A stretch of 64,000 nucleotides of DNA from Sphingomonas sp. RIT328 (GTDB lineage: Bacteria > Pseudomonadota > Alphaproteobacteria > Sphingomonadales > Sphingomonadaceae). The stretch lies in NCBI RefSeq assembly GCF_000632225.1, contig NZ_JFYV01000001.1:310001-374000 (forward strand), given 5' to 3'. The position numbers and the translations under genes are program-made. A model generated the notes under the pieces. It made no database searches, was not told the origin of the DNA, and saw nothing but the letters and a program-made list of their open reading frames with translations. Below, in pieces: positions 52,807 through 62,544 of this stretch; the first letter of the stretch is position 1, and the number at the start of each line of letters is the position of its first letter.

Positions 52807-53846
52807 CCGACACCATCCCCGTCGCCGACAAGGATCGGCTCGACCTCGCCCGGCTCACCCCCTGGCTGGAGGCGAACGTCGCCGACTTCGCCGGGCCGAT
52901 CCGCTATGCCAAATTCGCCGGCGGCCAGTCCAACCCGACCTATCGGATCGACAGCCCGTCGGGCGCCTATGTGCTGCGGCGCAAGCCGTTCGGGTCGCTG
53001 CTGCCCTCCGCCCATGCGGTCGATCGCGAATTCCGGTTGATCGCCGGCCTGCATCCGACCGGCTTCCCGGTCGCACGACCCTATGCCCTGTGCCACGACG
53101 AAGGCGTGATCGGCGCGGTCTTCTACGTCATGGCGCTGGTCGACGGCCGCTCACTGTGGGACGGCACGCTGCCGGACCATGCGCCGGCCGAGCGCACGGC
53201 GCTCTACGAGGCGATGGTCGATACGCTCGCCGACCTGCACGCCGTCGACTATGTCGCGGCGGGGCTCGGCGATTACGGCCGGCCGGGCAATTATTTCGCG
53301 CGCCAGGTCGAACGCTGGACGCGGCAGTATCGCGCCAGCGAGGCCGAGTCGATGCCCGAGGTGGAGCGGCTGATCGACTTCCTGCCGCGCACCGTGCCCG
53401 AACAGACGCGCACCGCGATCGTCCACGGCGACTATCGCATCGACAATATGATCTTCGCCCCCGCCGAACCGCGGGTGACGGCGGTGCTCGACTGGGAATT
53501 GTCGACGCTCGGCGATCCGCTCGCCGATTTCTCCTACTTCCTGATGAGCTGGGTGACCGAGCCGGAGGGACGGTCGGGGGTGAAGGGGCAGACCGGTGCC
53601 GCCACCGGCATCCCGACCATGGAGCAGGTGGTGGCGCGCTATTGCGCGCGGACCGGTCGTGACGGGATGCCCGACCTCAACTGGTATTTCGCCTATAATC
53701 TGTTCCGGCTGACCGGCATCGTCCAGGGCATCAAGAAGCGCATCGTCGACGGCACCGCATCGAGCGCGCAGGCGGAACGGTCCGCGGCGCAGGTCCATCG
53801 GCTCGCCGCGGCGAGCTGGCAGTTCGCGCAGGCGGCCGGCGCGTGA
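52803..53846 (+). CDS. APH-family phosphotransferase (ACAD10/11 kinase-domain-like)
   Basis: 347 residues, aminoglycoside-phosphotransferase fold. ATP/substrate motifs: FAGGQSNPTYRI, VHGDYRIDNMIF (catalytic loop with Asp) and LDWELSTLGDPLADF (metal-binding Asp). Proteins of this subgroup go with acyl-CoA dehydrogenases and phosphorylate 4-hydroxyacyl-CoA before elimination; antibiotic resistance is unlikely. ATG at 52803. Confidence 0.9.
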   Translation: MTDTIPVADKDRLDLARLTPWLEANVADFAGPIRYAKFAGGQSNPTYRIDSPSGAYVLRRKPFGSLLPSAHAVDREFRLIAGLHPTGFPVARPYALCHDEGVIGAVFYVMALVDGRSLWDGTLPDHAPAERTALYEAMVDTLADLHAVDYVAAGLGDYGRPGNYFARQVERWTRQYRASEAESMPEVERLIDFLPRTVPEQTRTAIVHGDYRIDNMIFAPAEPRVTAVLDWELSTLGDPLADFSYFLMSWVTEPEGRSGVKGQTGAATGIPTMEQVVARYCARTGRDGMPDLNWYFAYNLFRLTGIVQGIKKRIVDGTASSAQAERSAAQVHRLAAASWQFAQAAGA

Positions 53847-53860
53847 CTTCGGGAGGACAG

Positions 53861-54661
53861 ATGGCACGCTTCGACGGCAGATCGATCCTCGTCACCGGCG
53901 CCGGCAGCGGCATCGGCCGCGCCGCCGCGCTCGCCTTCGCCGCCGAGGGGGGACAGGTGATCGTCGCCGATCGCAGCGACGCGGGCGAGGCGGTCGCCGC
54001 CGCGATCGCCGACGCCGGCGGCATCGCGCGCGCGATCCGCATCGACGCGGGTGACGAGGGTGATGTGCAGCGCGCAATGGCACTTGCCGACAGCGCGTTC
54101 GGCGGGCTCGACATCGTCTTCGCCAATGCCGGTATCTCGGGCGGCATGGCGAATATCTTCGATACCGATGTCGCGCTGATCGGCGAGGTGCTGCGCGTCA
54201 ACCTGATCGGGCCGTTCCTCGCGATCAAGCATGGCGCGCCGCGGATCGCCGCGCGCGGCGGCGGCGCGATCGTGCTGACCGCGAGCGTCGCCGGCTTGCG
54301 CTCGGGCGCGGGATCGCCGGCCTATTCGGCGTCCAAGGCGGGGGTGATCAACCTCGCCGCGGTCGCCGCGCAGCAATTGTCGGGGAGCGACGTGCGCGTC
54401 AACGCGCTCTGCCCCGGCCTGACCGAGACCGGCATGACCCAGCCGGTGTTCGACTTCGCGCGTGACGCCGGCAAGGGCGACCGGCTCGGCCGGCTCAATC
54501 CGCTGCGCCGCGGCGCGCAGCCGGAGGAGCTGGCGCGGGTCGCGCTGTTCCTCGCCTCCGACGAGGCGAGCTACGTCAACGGCCAGGCGATCGTGGTGGA
54601 CGGCGGACTGTCGTCGAGCCACCCGGTGACGCGCCAGGACTATGGCAAGACCGCGGTCTGA
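53861..54661 (+). CDS. SDR-family oxidoreductase
   Basis: 266 residues. NAD(P)-binding TGAGSGIG, NAG motif FANAGISGG, catalytic Ser and Tyr-Lys (LTASVAGL; YSASKAG). I chose the ATG at 53861 with GGGAGGA upstream; GTG 53843, overlapping the previous stop, is possible. Last gene of the operon; could oxidise a 3-hydroxyacyl-CoA or a related alcohol. Confidence 0.9.
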   Translation: MARFDGRSILVTGAGSGIGRAAALAFAAEGGQVIVADRSDAGEAVAAAIADAGGIARAIRIDAGDEGDVQRAMALADSAFGGLDIVFANAGISGGMANIFDTDVALIGEVLRVNLIGPFLAIKHGAPRIAARGGGAIVLTASVAGLRSGAGSPAYSASKAGVINLAAVAAQQLSGSDVRVNALCPGLTETGMTQPVFDFARDAGKGDRLGRLNPLRRGAQPEELARVALFLASDEASYVNGQAIVVDGGLSSSHPVTRQDYGKTAV

Positions 54662-54716
54662 CAGGTGCTTACGGGGGTGACTTGTTACCGTCACGATTAC
54701 GGGGCAGCCTGCGCCC

Positions 54717-55808
54717 ATGATGTTGCTGCTCGCCGCCGCCCTCCTGCCCACCGTTCCGCCGGCGCCGCCGGCCGAGCCGAGTCGACAGGCGCTGCTGCGC
54801 TGGACGATGAGCCCGGTCCTCTGCCGCGGCGGTGAGCGGGTCGCCGCCGAGCGGGTGGTGCGTCCCGCCGATCCGCAGGGTACGATGGTCTGGAACGGCA
54901 TGTCGAACCTGACCCCGTTGGCGATCGATTTCCGCATCGATGCGACCGGCCGGCCGCTGTCGATCAGCCCGGTCCGCACCGGCTACCGTCCCTATGCGGA
55001 TGATATCGTCCCCGCGCTGGCCGCGGCGCGCTTCGCGGCCGGCGGGGAACGCGCGGGCTGCACCGTCACCTTCACGCCCCATGTCGTGCCGCTGGCAACG
55101 GCATCGATCGCCGATCTTGCCAGTTATGCCGCGACCAGCCCGACCATGCCGCACGAAATCTGGGTCAAGCTGCTGCCCGCCGGGGAGGATTGCAGCAATC
55201 CCGAGCCGGAGGTGTCGCTGCGCGCCTTTCCGCCGTTCAAATCACTGCCCGCGCAGCCCGGATATCTCAGTACAACGATGGTCGGCTATGACGTTGCCGC
55301 GAACGGCAAGCCGGTGCGGCCGCACACCATCGCCTCAAGCGAATCGCCGGCGCTCGACGCGGCGGCGCGGGCGGCGGTGGCGCGGTCACGGTTCGAACGC
55401 GGCGTGCGGCACGGCTGCGCCTTCCGTTATTGGAAGGGCGCGACGACGCTGGCGGCGCCGCCTACACCTGAGGAAGCGAGCGTCCGGCCGGCGGACGCCA
55501 CCTGTCCGCTGACGCACGACTATGATCGCAAGCCCGACCTGCGCTATCCTGCCGCCTATAGCCGCCGCAACATCGAAGGCTGGGCGATCATCGCCTTCGA
55601 TGTCGCCTCGTGGGGACAGACAGGTAATATCCGTGTGCTGGCCGCCGAACCGGCAAGCGATTTCGGCGAGGCGGCGACCAGCATGGTCAGGGCGGTGACG
55701 ATGCCACCGTCACCGCATGGCTATACCGGCTGTATCGAGCGCGTCTTCTACCGGATCGGCAAGCCCGGCATGAAGGTGCTCCCGCCACAGCTGCCCTTCA
55801 TCGACTAG
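54717..55808 (+). CDS. Secreted protein with repeated TonB-C-like segments
   Basis: 363 residues. Short N-terminal signal (MMLLLAAALLPTV). Three segments follow a similar pattern of strand - G/P - strand - D.AA - R/F, e.g. IDFRIDATGRPLSISPVRTG, VGYDVAANGKPVRPHTIASS and IIAFDVASWGQTGNIRVLAA, like the C-terminal domain of TonB-type energy transducers. It lacks a Pro-rich periplasm-spanning region, so a normal TonB role is doubtful. Six or more cysteines, as in exported proteins. The TAG stop shares CTAG with the convergent tesB. Confidence 0.75.
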   Translation: MMLLLAAALLPTVPPAPPAEPSRQALLRWTMSPVLCRGGERVAAERVVRPADPQGTMVWNGMSNLTPLAIDFRIDATGRPLSISPVRTGYRPYADDIVPALAAARFAAGGERAGCTVTFTPHVVPLATASIADLASYAATSPTMPHEIWVKLLPAGEDCSNPEPEVSLRAFPPFKSLPAQPGYLSTTMVGYDVAANGKPVRPHTIASSESPALDAAARAAVARSRFERGVRHGCAFRYWKGATTLAAPPTPEEASVRPADATCPLTHDYDRKPDLRYPAAYSRRNIEGWAIIAFDVASWGQTGNIRVLAAEPASDFGEAATSMVRAVTMPPSPHGYTGCIERVFYRIGKPGMKVLPPQLPFID

Positions 55809-56710
55809 CCGCGCCGGCGCATCAGCCCTTCCTGCGCGACGCTCGCGACCAGCCGGCCGTCGCGGGTGAAGATGCTGCCGCGGTTCATGCCGCGGGCGTG
55901 GCCCGCCCAGGGGCTGTCGGTGGTGTAGAGCAGCCATTCATCGGCGCGAAACGGTTCGTGCAGCCATAGCGCATGGTCGAGGCTGGCGCATTGCATCTCC
56001 GGCATCAGCCAGTTGACGCCGTGCGGCATCATCGCCGTCGCCATCAGCGCCATGTCCGAGGCGTAGGCGAGCGCGGCCCGGTGCAATTGCGGGTCGTCGC
56101 CGATCGGTGCGGCGACGCGGAACCAGGCGGCGTTGCTCGGCTCGCGTTTGACCGGCTGGAACCAGCTGCGCGGATAGAGCGGCCGCATCTCGATCGCATT
56201 CTGGCGGCGCAGGAAGAAGGCGCGGACCTTCTCGGGCACCTGATCGGCGATGGCGAGGCGCAGCTCCTGTTCCGATTTGAGCGCCTCGGGCGGCGGCACG
56301 TCGGGCATCGCATTCTGATGGTGGAAGCCGTCTTCGGGCAGCTGGAAGGAGGCGGCGAGGTTGAGGATCGGCTGTCCCTTCTGCAACGCGACGACGCGCC
56401 GTGTCGCGAAGCTGCGCCCTTCGAAGTCGCGGATGACGCGGAAGACGATCGGGAAATCTTCGTCGCCCGCGCGCATGAAATAGGCGTGGAGCGAATGTGC
56501 GGCCTTGTCCTCGACCGACCGCTGTGCCGCCTGCAACGCCTGTGCGATCACCTGACCGCCGAACACCCGCCCGCGGCCGCCCGGCTGGCGCGCGCCGCGA
56601 TACAGGTCGGTGTCGATCTCCTCGACATCGAGCAGCGTCACCAGCATCGCCGCCAGCTCGTCCGGCGTTTTCCGGGGCGGTCCCGAGTGTGAAGAAGCCG
56701 TTTCGTCCAT
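55805..56710 (-). CDS. tesB: Acyl-CoA thioesterase II
   Basis: 301 residues with a double hot-dog fold. N-terminal half with RVFGGQVIAQAL and HSLHAYFMRAGD (family signature), C-terminal half with MQCASLDHALWLHEPF, where the Asp is at the TesB catalytic position. It hydrolyses acyl-CoA to free acid and CoA. I chose the ATG at 56708-56710, which overlaps the dehydrogenase stop (TGATG). Last gene of the minus-strand beta-oxidation set. Confidence 0.95.
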   Translation of the reverse strand: MDETASSHSGPPRKTPDELAAMLVTLLDVEEIDTDLYRGARQPGGRGRVFGGQVIAQALQAAQRSVEDKAAHSLHAYFMRAGDEDFPIVFRVIRDFEGRSFATRRVVALQKGQPILNLAASFQLPEDGFHHQNAMPDVPPPEALKSEQELRLAIADQVPEKVRAFFLRRQNAIEMRPLYPRSWFQPVKREPSNAAWFRVAAPIGDDPQLHRAALAYASDMALMATAMMPHGVNWLMPEMQCASLDHALWLHEPFRADEWLLYTTDSPWAGHARGMNRGSIFTRDGRLVASVAQEGLMRRRG

Positions 56711-57837
56711 CAATATCCCGCATGCCTCGCCAGACGATCGGCGTGGAAGCCGACGTCGCCGAACAGTTCCGCGAGCACCCGCGCCCGCTTCATGTAGAAG
56801 CCGACGTCATACTCATCCGTCATGCCGATGCCACCATGCATCTGAATGGCTTCCTGTACCGACAGCGTCGTCGCCATGCCGGTCATCGCCTTGGCGACCG
56901 ACACCGCCTCGTCGGCGCGATCGCTGCCCGCATCGAGCAATTGCTGCGCCTTGAGCACCGCGGCGCGCGCCACCTCCATTTCGCTGTAGAGATGCGCGGC
57001 GCGATGCTGCAGCGCCTGGAAGCTGCCGATCGTCGTGCCGAACTGCTTGCGCTCCTTCAGATAGCCGACGGTCATGTCCATCGCGCCGCCGCCGACGCCG
57101 ACCAGTTCCGCCGCCGCGCCCGTCCGACCGGCGCGGAGCAGGCGGCCGAGCGGGTCACGGCCGGCGTCGACCTCGCCGATCACCGCATCGGCATCGACCT
57201 CGACGCCCTCGAAGCGCAGGCGCGCGGCGAGGCTGGCGTCGGCGAGCCGCTCGGGCGTCGCGGTCAGTCCGGCCGCATCGCGCGGGACCGCGAACAGCGT
57301 GACGCCGTCCTGATCGTCCTCGCCGCCGGCGGTGCGTGCCGCGACGATCAGCAGGTCGGCGACATGGCCGTGGGCGACGAACTGTTTGGCACCGGTGAGG
57401 CGGAAGCCGTTGCCGGCCCGTTCGGCGGTCATCGCGATCCGGTCGCGATGCTTCGGCCCCTCGTCGATCGCCAGCGCCGCGATCGCGTCGCCGGCCGCGA
57501 TCCGCGGCAGCCATTCGCCCGCCTGCGCGCTGCCCTGCAAGGCCGCCACCGCCGCCACCGCGGTCGACAGGAAGGGCGACGGGGAAAGGTTGCGGCCGAT
57601 CTCCTCCAGCACCACGCCCGCCTCGACATGGCCGAGGCCGAGGCCGCCATGCGCCTCGTCGATCAGGATGCCGGTGAAGCCCATCTCGGCGAACTGCTTC
57701 CACAGGTCGCGCGAGAAGCCGGTCGGGTCGTTGGCGTCACGCAGGCCACGCAGATGCGCGACCGGGGCATGTTCGGCGACGAAGTCCTTGGCGGTGTCGC
57801 GGAGCATCGTCTGTTCGTCGTTGAGGTAGAGAGGCAT
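56710..57837 (-). CDS. Acyl-CoA dehydrogenase (second subunit type)
   Basis: 375 residues. ATG at 57835-57837 (MPLYLNDEQTML). A loose FAD-binding pattern (LTGAKQFVAHGHVADL) and the late IQMHGGIGMTDEYDVGFYMKRA, like the FadE-type chains that form mixed tetramers with a partner. It follows another acyl-CoA dehydrogenase gene after a 99-bp gap with hairpins. The two probably form one heteromeric enzyme (inference). Confidence 0.9.
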   Translation of the reverse strand: MPLYLNDEQTMLRDTAKDFVAEHAPVAHLRGLRDANDPTGFSRDLWKQFAEMGFTGILIDEAHGGLGLGHVEAGVVLEEIGRNLSPSPFLSTAVAAVAALQGSAQAGEWLPRIAAGDAIAALAIDEGPKHRDRIAMTAERAGNGFRLTGAKQFVAHGHVADLLIVAARTAGGEDDQDGVTLFAVPRDAAGLTATPERLADASLAARLRFEGVEVDADAVIGEVDAGRDPLGRLLRAGRTGAAAELVGVGGGAMDMTVGYLKERKQFGTTIGSFQALQHRAAHLYSEMEVARAAVLKAQQLLDAGSDRADEAVSVAKAMTGMATTLSVQEAIQMHGGIGMTDEYDVGFYMKRARVLAELFGDVGFHADRLARHAGY

Positions 57838-57851
57838 GGTTGCATTCCCGT

Positions 57852-57927
57852 GTTCCGGCGGAGGCCGGAACCCAGGGTTCCGGGCGTGCCGCTTCATGGC
57901 CCTGGGCTCCTGCTTCCGCAGGAGCCC
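57852..57927. repeat. Group of intergenic hairpins between two acyl-CoA dehydrogenase genes
   Basis: Three perfect inverted repeats: GTTCCGGC/GCCGGAAC (57852-57871), CCGGAACCC/GGGTTCCGG (57865-57883, 1-nt centre) that competes with the first, and GGGCTCCTGC/GCAGGAGCCC (57904-57927, loop TTCC). The first pair resembles short dispersed repeats seen in many alphaproteobacteria. They may act in mRNA stability or partial termination. Confidence 0.6.
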
Positions 57928-57936
57928 GATCTCGCT

Positions 57937-59124
57937 CTAGGTGCCCGGCAGCTCGAGGATGCGCTTGGCGATGATGTTGAGCTGGATCTCGCTGGTTCCG
58001 CCCTCGATCGAATTGGCCTTGGTGCGCAGCCAGGCGCGCGGCATCGCCCCGGTGCGCGAGCGTTCGCTCTCCCACTCCAGGGCGTCCGAGCCGCCCGCCG
58101 CCATCATCAGCTCGTGGCGGTCCTTGTTCAGCTCGGTGCCGACATATTTCATCATGCTCGGCTGGGCGGGATGGGCGAGCCCGGCCTTGAGTTCGTCGAT
58201 GAACCGCTCGCTCATCGCACCGAACGCCCTGGCGCGCACCTCGAACAGCGCGATCTGCGTACGCAGCACCGGATCGGCGAGGCGGCCGTCAGCATCGACG
58301 CCGATGGTGGCGATCGCCCCCTCGACCAGCGGATTGCGCCCGCCGCCGCCGAGGCCCATGCCGCTGATCATCTCGCGCTCGTGGCCGAGGAGGTATTTGG
58401 CGACGTCCCAGCCCTTGTTCTCGTCGTGGATGCGATTGGCCTTGGGCACCTTCACGTCGTCGAAGAAGGTCTCGCAGAAAGGCGAATAGCCGCTGATCAG
58501 CAGGATCGGCTTGGTCGAGACGCCGGGCGTCGCCATGTCGAACAGCACGAAGCTGATCCCGCCCTGCTTCGATTCCTTGCTGGTACGCACCAGGCAGAAA
58601 ATCCAGTCGGCCTTGTCGGCATAGCTGGTCCACACCTTCTGGCCGTTGACGATATAATGATCGCCGCCGTCCTCCGCGCTGGTGGCGAGGCCGGCGAGAT
58701 CGCTGCCGGCATTGGGTTCGGAATAGCCCTGGCACCAGCGGATCTCGCCGCGCGCGATCTTGGGGAGGTGCTCCAGCTTCTGCGCCTCGGTGCCGTATTT
58801 GAGCAGCGCCGGCCCAAGCATCGAGATGCCGAACGAGTTGAGCGGATTGCGCGCGCGGATCGCCGCCATCTCCTCGCGCAGCACCTTGGTCTCCGCCGCG
58901 GACAGGCCGCCGCCGCCATAGGCCGCCGGCCAGTCGGGCACGGTCCAGCCGCGCTCCGCCATCGCCTTCAGCCAACGCGCCTGCGGCGGGTTGGCGGCGG
59001 GATCGTAGCGCCGCCCGCCCCAGCAGATGTCGGCGTCGGAGCGCACCGGCTCGAGCATCTCGGGCGGGCAATGGTCCGCCAGCCAGGCGCGGGTCTGGGT
59101 GCGGAAGGTGTCGAGGTCGGTCAT
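57937..59124 (-). CDS. Acyl-CoA dehydrogenase (first subunit type)
   Basis: 395 residues. FAD/substrate pattern QGYSEPNAGSDLAGL and KVWTSYADKADW; C-terminal SIEGGTSEIQLNIIAKRIL is the usual FAD-contacting end. With the next gene it resembles the paired acyl-CoA dehydrogenases used for bulky or branched chains such as steroid side chains. ATG at 59122-59124, 40 bp after the multifunctional enzyme's stop. Confidence 0.93.
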   Translation of the reverse strand: MTDLDTFRTQTRAWLADHCPPEMLEPVRSDADICWGGRRYDPAANPPQARWLKAMAERGWTVPDWPAAYGGGGLSAAETKVLREEMAAIRARNPLNSFGISMLGPALLKYGTEAQKLEHLPKIARGEIRWCQGYSEPNAGSDLAGLATSAEDGGDHYIVNGQKVWTSYADKADWIFCLVRTSKESKQGGISFVLFDMATPGVSTKPILLISGYSPFCETFFDDVKVPKANRIHDENKGWDVAKYLLGHEREMISGMGLGGGGRNPLVEGAIATIGVDADGRLADPVLRTQIALFEVRARAFGAMSERFIDELKAGLAHPAQPSMMKYVGTELNKDRHELMMAAGGSDALEWESERSRTGAMPRAWLRTKANSIEGGTSEIQLNIIAKRILELPGT

Positions 59125-59164
59125 AATGTCCTCTCCCTGCGGATCGCTGGCGCGATCGCGATCG

Positions 59165-61177
59165 TTACTTGATGCTGCCGCTCTTCAGGCTCTGCGCGAC
59201 CGTGAAGCCATGCTTCTCCAGCCCGGCGACGACCTTGTCGTAACCCTCGGTCTTCGCCCAGAACATCGGGCCGCCGCGATAGACCGGCCAGCCATAGCCG
59301 TAGATCCACACGACATCGACGTCGGACGCGCGCTGCGCCTTGCCTTCCTCCAGGATCAGCGCGCCTTCGTTGACCATCGGGTAGAGCGTGCGTTCGACGA
59401 TCTCCTCGTCGGTCACCTCGTGCTGCGGCGTGCCGGTCTTGTCGCGCCAGTCCTGGATGATCTCGGCGACGCGCGGCGAGGGGGACGGATTGCGCTTCTC
59501 GTCATAGTCGTAGAAGCCGGCTTGGCGTTTCTGGCCCCAGCGCCCTTCGGCGGCGAGCGCGTCGCGGACGTTCTCGATCCGGTTCGGGTCGCGGTGCCAG
59601 CCGATGTCGACGCCGGCGAGGTCGGCCATCTGGAACGGCCCCATCGGCATGCCGAAGGCGACGTGGACGCGGTCGATCTGCTCGGGCGTCGCGCCTTCGA
59701 GCAGCAGCTTGTTGGCCTCGACCTGCCGCGGCATCAGCATGCGGTTGCCGATGAAGCCATAAGTGACGCCCGCGACCACCGCGACCTTGCGGATCGTCTT
59801 GGCGAGCGCCATCACCGTCGCGAGCACGTCCGGCGCGGTCTTGGCGCCGCGCACCACCTCGAGCAGCTTCATCACATTGGCGGGCGAGAAGAAATGCATG
59901 CCGAGCACGTCCTGCGGCCGGCTGGTGCAGGCGGCGATCGCGTCGATGTCGAGATAGGAGGTGTTCGAGGCAAGGATCGCGCCCGGCTTGGCGATGCCGT
60001 CGAGCCGGCCGAAGATCTCCTGCTTGACCGCCATCGTCTCATACACCGCCTCGATCACCAGATCGCAGTCGGCGAGCGCATCGAAGTCGAGCGTCGGGAT
60101 CAGCGCCGCCATCGCGGTGTCGACCTGTCCCGACGTCATCCGCCCCTTGGCGGCGGTCGCCTCATAATTCTTGCGGATCACGCCGGTGCCGCGGTCGAGC
60201 GCCTCCTGCGCCATCTCGACGATCGTCACCGGGATCCCCGCCGACAGGAAGTTCATCGCGATGCCGCCGCCCATCGTGCCCGCGCCGATCACGCCGACGC
60301 GCCTGATCGGACGCAGCGGCGTGTCGGCCGGCACGTCGTCGATCTTCGCGGCCTGCCGTTCGGCGAAGAAGATATGGCGCTGGGCGGCCGACTGGTTGCC
60401 GGTCATCAGCCGCAGGAATTCCTTCCGTTCGAAGGCGATGCCCTGGTCGAACGGCACTTCGGTCGCCTTGACGACGCAGGCGATGTTGGCCGCCGGCGCG
60501 TCGAAGCTGCGGAAGCGGCGGGCATTCTCCTTCTGGAAGGCGGCGACCGCCTCGGGATCGGGCTGCACCGCGCGTTCTGAGGCGCGCGGGATCGGCCGCA
60601 CCGCCTTCACCTCGCCGGCGAAGGCGACTGCGTCGGCGGCGAGGCTGTCCTCGCCGACGATCCGGTCGATCAGGCCCGCCTCCTGCGCCCGCTTGGCGGA
60701 GATCGGGTCGCCCTTGGCGGTCATCTCCAGCGCCAGCCGCACGCCGGCGAGCCGCGGCAGCCGCTGCGTACCGCCCGCGCCGGGCAGCAGGCCGAGCTTG
60801 ACCTCCGGCGTGCCGATCTTGGCGGAGGGCACGGCGACCCGGTAATGGCAGCCGAGCGCGACCTCGCAGCCGCCGCCCAAGGCGGTGCCGTGGATCGCCG
60901 CGACGACGGGCTTGCTGCTCGCCTCGATCCGGTCGACGACGGTGGGCAGCATCGGCTCGACCGGGGGCTTGCCGAATTCGGTGATGTCGGCGCCGGCGAA
61001 GAAGGTGCGGCCGTCGCAGCGGATCACCATCGCGGCGATCGCGCCGTCCGCCTCGCCCTCCTCGATCGCCGCTTCGAGACCCTGGCGGACCGCGGCGCCG
61101 AGCGCGTTGACCGGCGGATTGTCGGCGATGATGACGAGCACGTCGCCATGGCGTTCGGTGCGGATCGGCGAGGTCAT
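59165..61177 (-). CDS. Multifunctional enoyl-CoA hydratase / 3-hydroxyacyl-CoA dehydrogenase (FadB/FadJ-like)
   Basis: 670 residues. N-terminal crotonase domain with both catalytic Glu ([13 protein letters not shown] and [12 protein letters not shown]), then the NAD domain ([16 protein letters not shown]) with the catalytic His of [17 protein letters not shown] and the C-terminal dehydrogenase domain. It does two steps of beta-oxidation. I chose the ATG at 61175-61177 with AAGGA upstream. No thiolase gene is in this window. Confidence 0.95.
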   Translation of the reverse strand: MTSPIRTERHGDVLVIIADNPPVNALGAAVRQGLEAAIEEGEADGAIAAMVIRCDGRTFFAGADITEFGKPPVEPMLPTVVDRIEASSKPVVAAIHGTALGGGCEVALGCHYRVAVPSAKIGTPEVKLGLLPGAGGTQRLPRLAGVRLALEMTAKGDPISAKRAQEAGLIDRIVGEDSLAADAVAFAGEVKAVRPIPRASERAVQPDPEAVAAFQKENARRFRSFDAPAANIACVVKATEVPFDQGIAFERKEFLRLMTGNQSAAQRHIFFAERQAAKIDDVPADTPLRPIRRVGVIGAGTMGGGIAMNFLSAGIPVTIVEMAQEALDRGTGVIRKNYEATAAKGRMTSGQVDTAMAALIPTLDFDALADCDLVIEAVYETMAVKQEIFGRLDGIAKPGAILASNTSYLDIDAIAACTSRPQDVLGMHFFSPANVMKLLEVVRGAKTAPDVLATVMALAKTIRKVAVVAGVTYGFIGNRMLMPRQVEANKLLLEGATPEQIDRVHVAFGMPMGPFQMADLAGVDIGWHRDPNRIENVRDALAAEGRWGQKRQAGFYDYDEKRNPSPSPRVAEIIQDWRDKTGTPQHEVTDEEIVERTLYPMVNEGALILEEGKAQRASDVDVVWIYGYGWPVYRGGPMFWAKTEGYDKVVAGLEKHGFTVAQSLKSGSIK

Positions 61178-61197
61178 TCGGGCATCCTTCCTAAGGG

Positions 61198-62418
61198 TCA
61201 ATCGAGCGCCGCGTAGAGCATCGTCTTGAGCTCACGGCGGATCGGATAGAGGCTCGACGGCGTGAACTGCGTCATGAACACCATGTGCAGCCGCTCGACG
61301 GGATCGATGAAGAAGGCGGTGGAGAAGATGCCGCCCCAATAATATTCGCCGACGCTGCCGGGGAGCATCGATCGCGCCACGTCCTGCGTCACCGCAAAGC
61401 CGAGCCCGAAGCCGGTGCCGGCATTGTGCGCCTCGCTGAACAGCGAGCGCGACAGGCTGGCGAGATCGCCGCCGCCGGGCAGATGGTTCATCCGCATCAG
61501 CTCCAGCGTCTTGCGGCCGAGGATGCGCGCGCCGTCGAGCGTGCCGCCCTGTTCGCACATCCGGCAGAAGCGGTGATAGTCGAGCGCGGTCGAGACGAGG
61601 CCGCCTCCGCCCGACAGCAGGCGCGGCGGCTTCGCCCAGGCGCTCTGCGCGCCGCGATCGTAGAGGACGCGCTCGCCGTCGGCGTCGAGGGCATAGCAAT
61701 CGGTGAGCCGGTCGATCTTGTCGGGCGGCACGTGGAAGCCGGTATCGTCCATGCCGAGCGGCGCGAAGATCCGCTCGCGCAGCACGACGTCGAGCGTCTG
61801 CCCGGTGAGCCGCTCGATGACCGCGCCGAGCACGTCGGTGGCGACCGAATAATTCCATCCCTCGCCGGGCGGGAATTCGAGCGGCAGCCGGGCGAGCGCG
61901 GCGACGAAGCCGTCGAGGTCCTGTTCGCCGTGCCAGCGCTCCAGCCGCTGCGCGCGATAGGCGGCGTCGATGTTGGAACGGTTCTGGAAGCCGTAGGTCA
62001 GGCCCGCGGTATGGCGCAGCAGATCGAGCATGCGCATCGGCGTGGCGGGCGGACGGGTGACGAAGGGCATGCCGCCGCCGCCGCTCTGATAGACGCCGGT
62101 GTCGGCGAAGGCGGGCAGCACATCGTGCACCGGCGTATCGAGCGCGACCAGCCCCGATTCGACCAGCGTCATGAACGCCACCGAGGTGATCGGCTTGGTC
62201 ATCGAGGCGATGCGGAACAGCGACCCCTCGTCCACCGCCGCGCCGCCCTCGCGCGCCGCACCCTGGTGCGAAAAATGGACGATCCCGCCGTCACGCGCGA
62301 CGAGCAGCTGCGCGTGCGGCAGCAGACCAGTGTCGAGGTACCGCGCCTTTACAAAGGCATCGATCGCGGCGAGGCGTGCCGCCGATAGGCCGTGCCGGGG
62401 ATGTGACGGCGCTGTCAT
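61198..62418 (-). CDS. Serine hydrolase of the class C beta-lactamase / EstB type
   Basis: 406 residues. The nucleophile motif SxxK is SMTK, and the Tyr motif is YSV (instead of YSN/YAN); the late GGG stretch (LSGGGGLV) is in the expected zone. No clear signal peptide, which argues for an esterase rather than a secreted beta-lactamase. The start is uncertain between ATG 62418 (used) and 62436. It lies 20 bp before the multifunctional enzyme, so it may hydrolyse an ester that feeds the pathway (inference). Confidence 0.88.
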   Translation of the reverse strand: MTAPSHPRHGLSAARLAAIDAFVKARYLDTGLLPHAQLLVARDGGIVHFSHQGAAREGGAAVDEGSLFRIASMTKPITSVAFMTLVESGLVALDTPVHDVLPAFADTGVYQSGGGGMPFVTRPPATPMRMLDLLRHTAGLTYGFQNRSNIDAAYRAQRLERWHGEQDLDGFVAALARLPLEFPPGEGWNYSVATDVLGAVIERLTGQTLDVVLRERIFAPLGMDDTGFHVPPDKIDRLTDCYALDADGERVLYDRGAQSAWAKPPRLLSGGGGLVSTALDYHRFCRMCEQGGTLDGARILGRKTLELMRMNHLPGGGDLASLSRSLFSEAHNAGTGFGLGFAVTQDVARSMLPGSVGEYYWGGIFSTAFFIDPVERLHMVFMTQFTPSSLYPIRRELKTMLYAALD

Positions 62419-62461
62419 GTGGTTGCCATACCCCATTTTCTAACTCGCGTTCCATATCGCC

Positions 62462-62504
62462 TTGAGTGAAGCCGGAATCAACAGTAACCTTTCGTCGAAT
62501 TCGA
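62462..62504 (+). promoter_or_regulatory. Sigma-70-type promoter and overlapping palindrome for the acyl-CoA ligase
   Basis: TTGAGT (62462-62467), a 17-bp spacer and TAACCT (62485-62490) fit an alphaproteobacterial housekeeping promoter. The predicted start of transcription falls in a perfect 10-bp palindrome TCGAATTCGA (62495-62504), the right place for a repressor site. The gene starts at 62545. Confidence 0.55.
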
Positions 62505-62544
62505 ACAGGGGGCGGCGTTTCGCGGCCGACCGAAGGGACGTGGC

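Noticed and set aside
52803..53846. Aminoglycoside resistance gene
   Set aside because: The APH fold is real, but the operon with an acyl-CoA dehydrogenase places it in the ACAD10/11-type group.
61198..62418. Secreted class C beta-lactamase
   Set aside because: There is SxxK, but no signal peptide, the Tyr motif is changed, and the gene sits in a beta-oxidation operon; an esterase is more likely.
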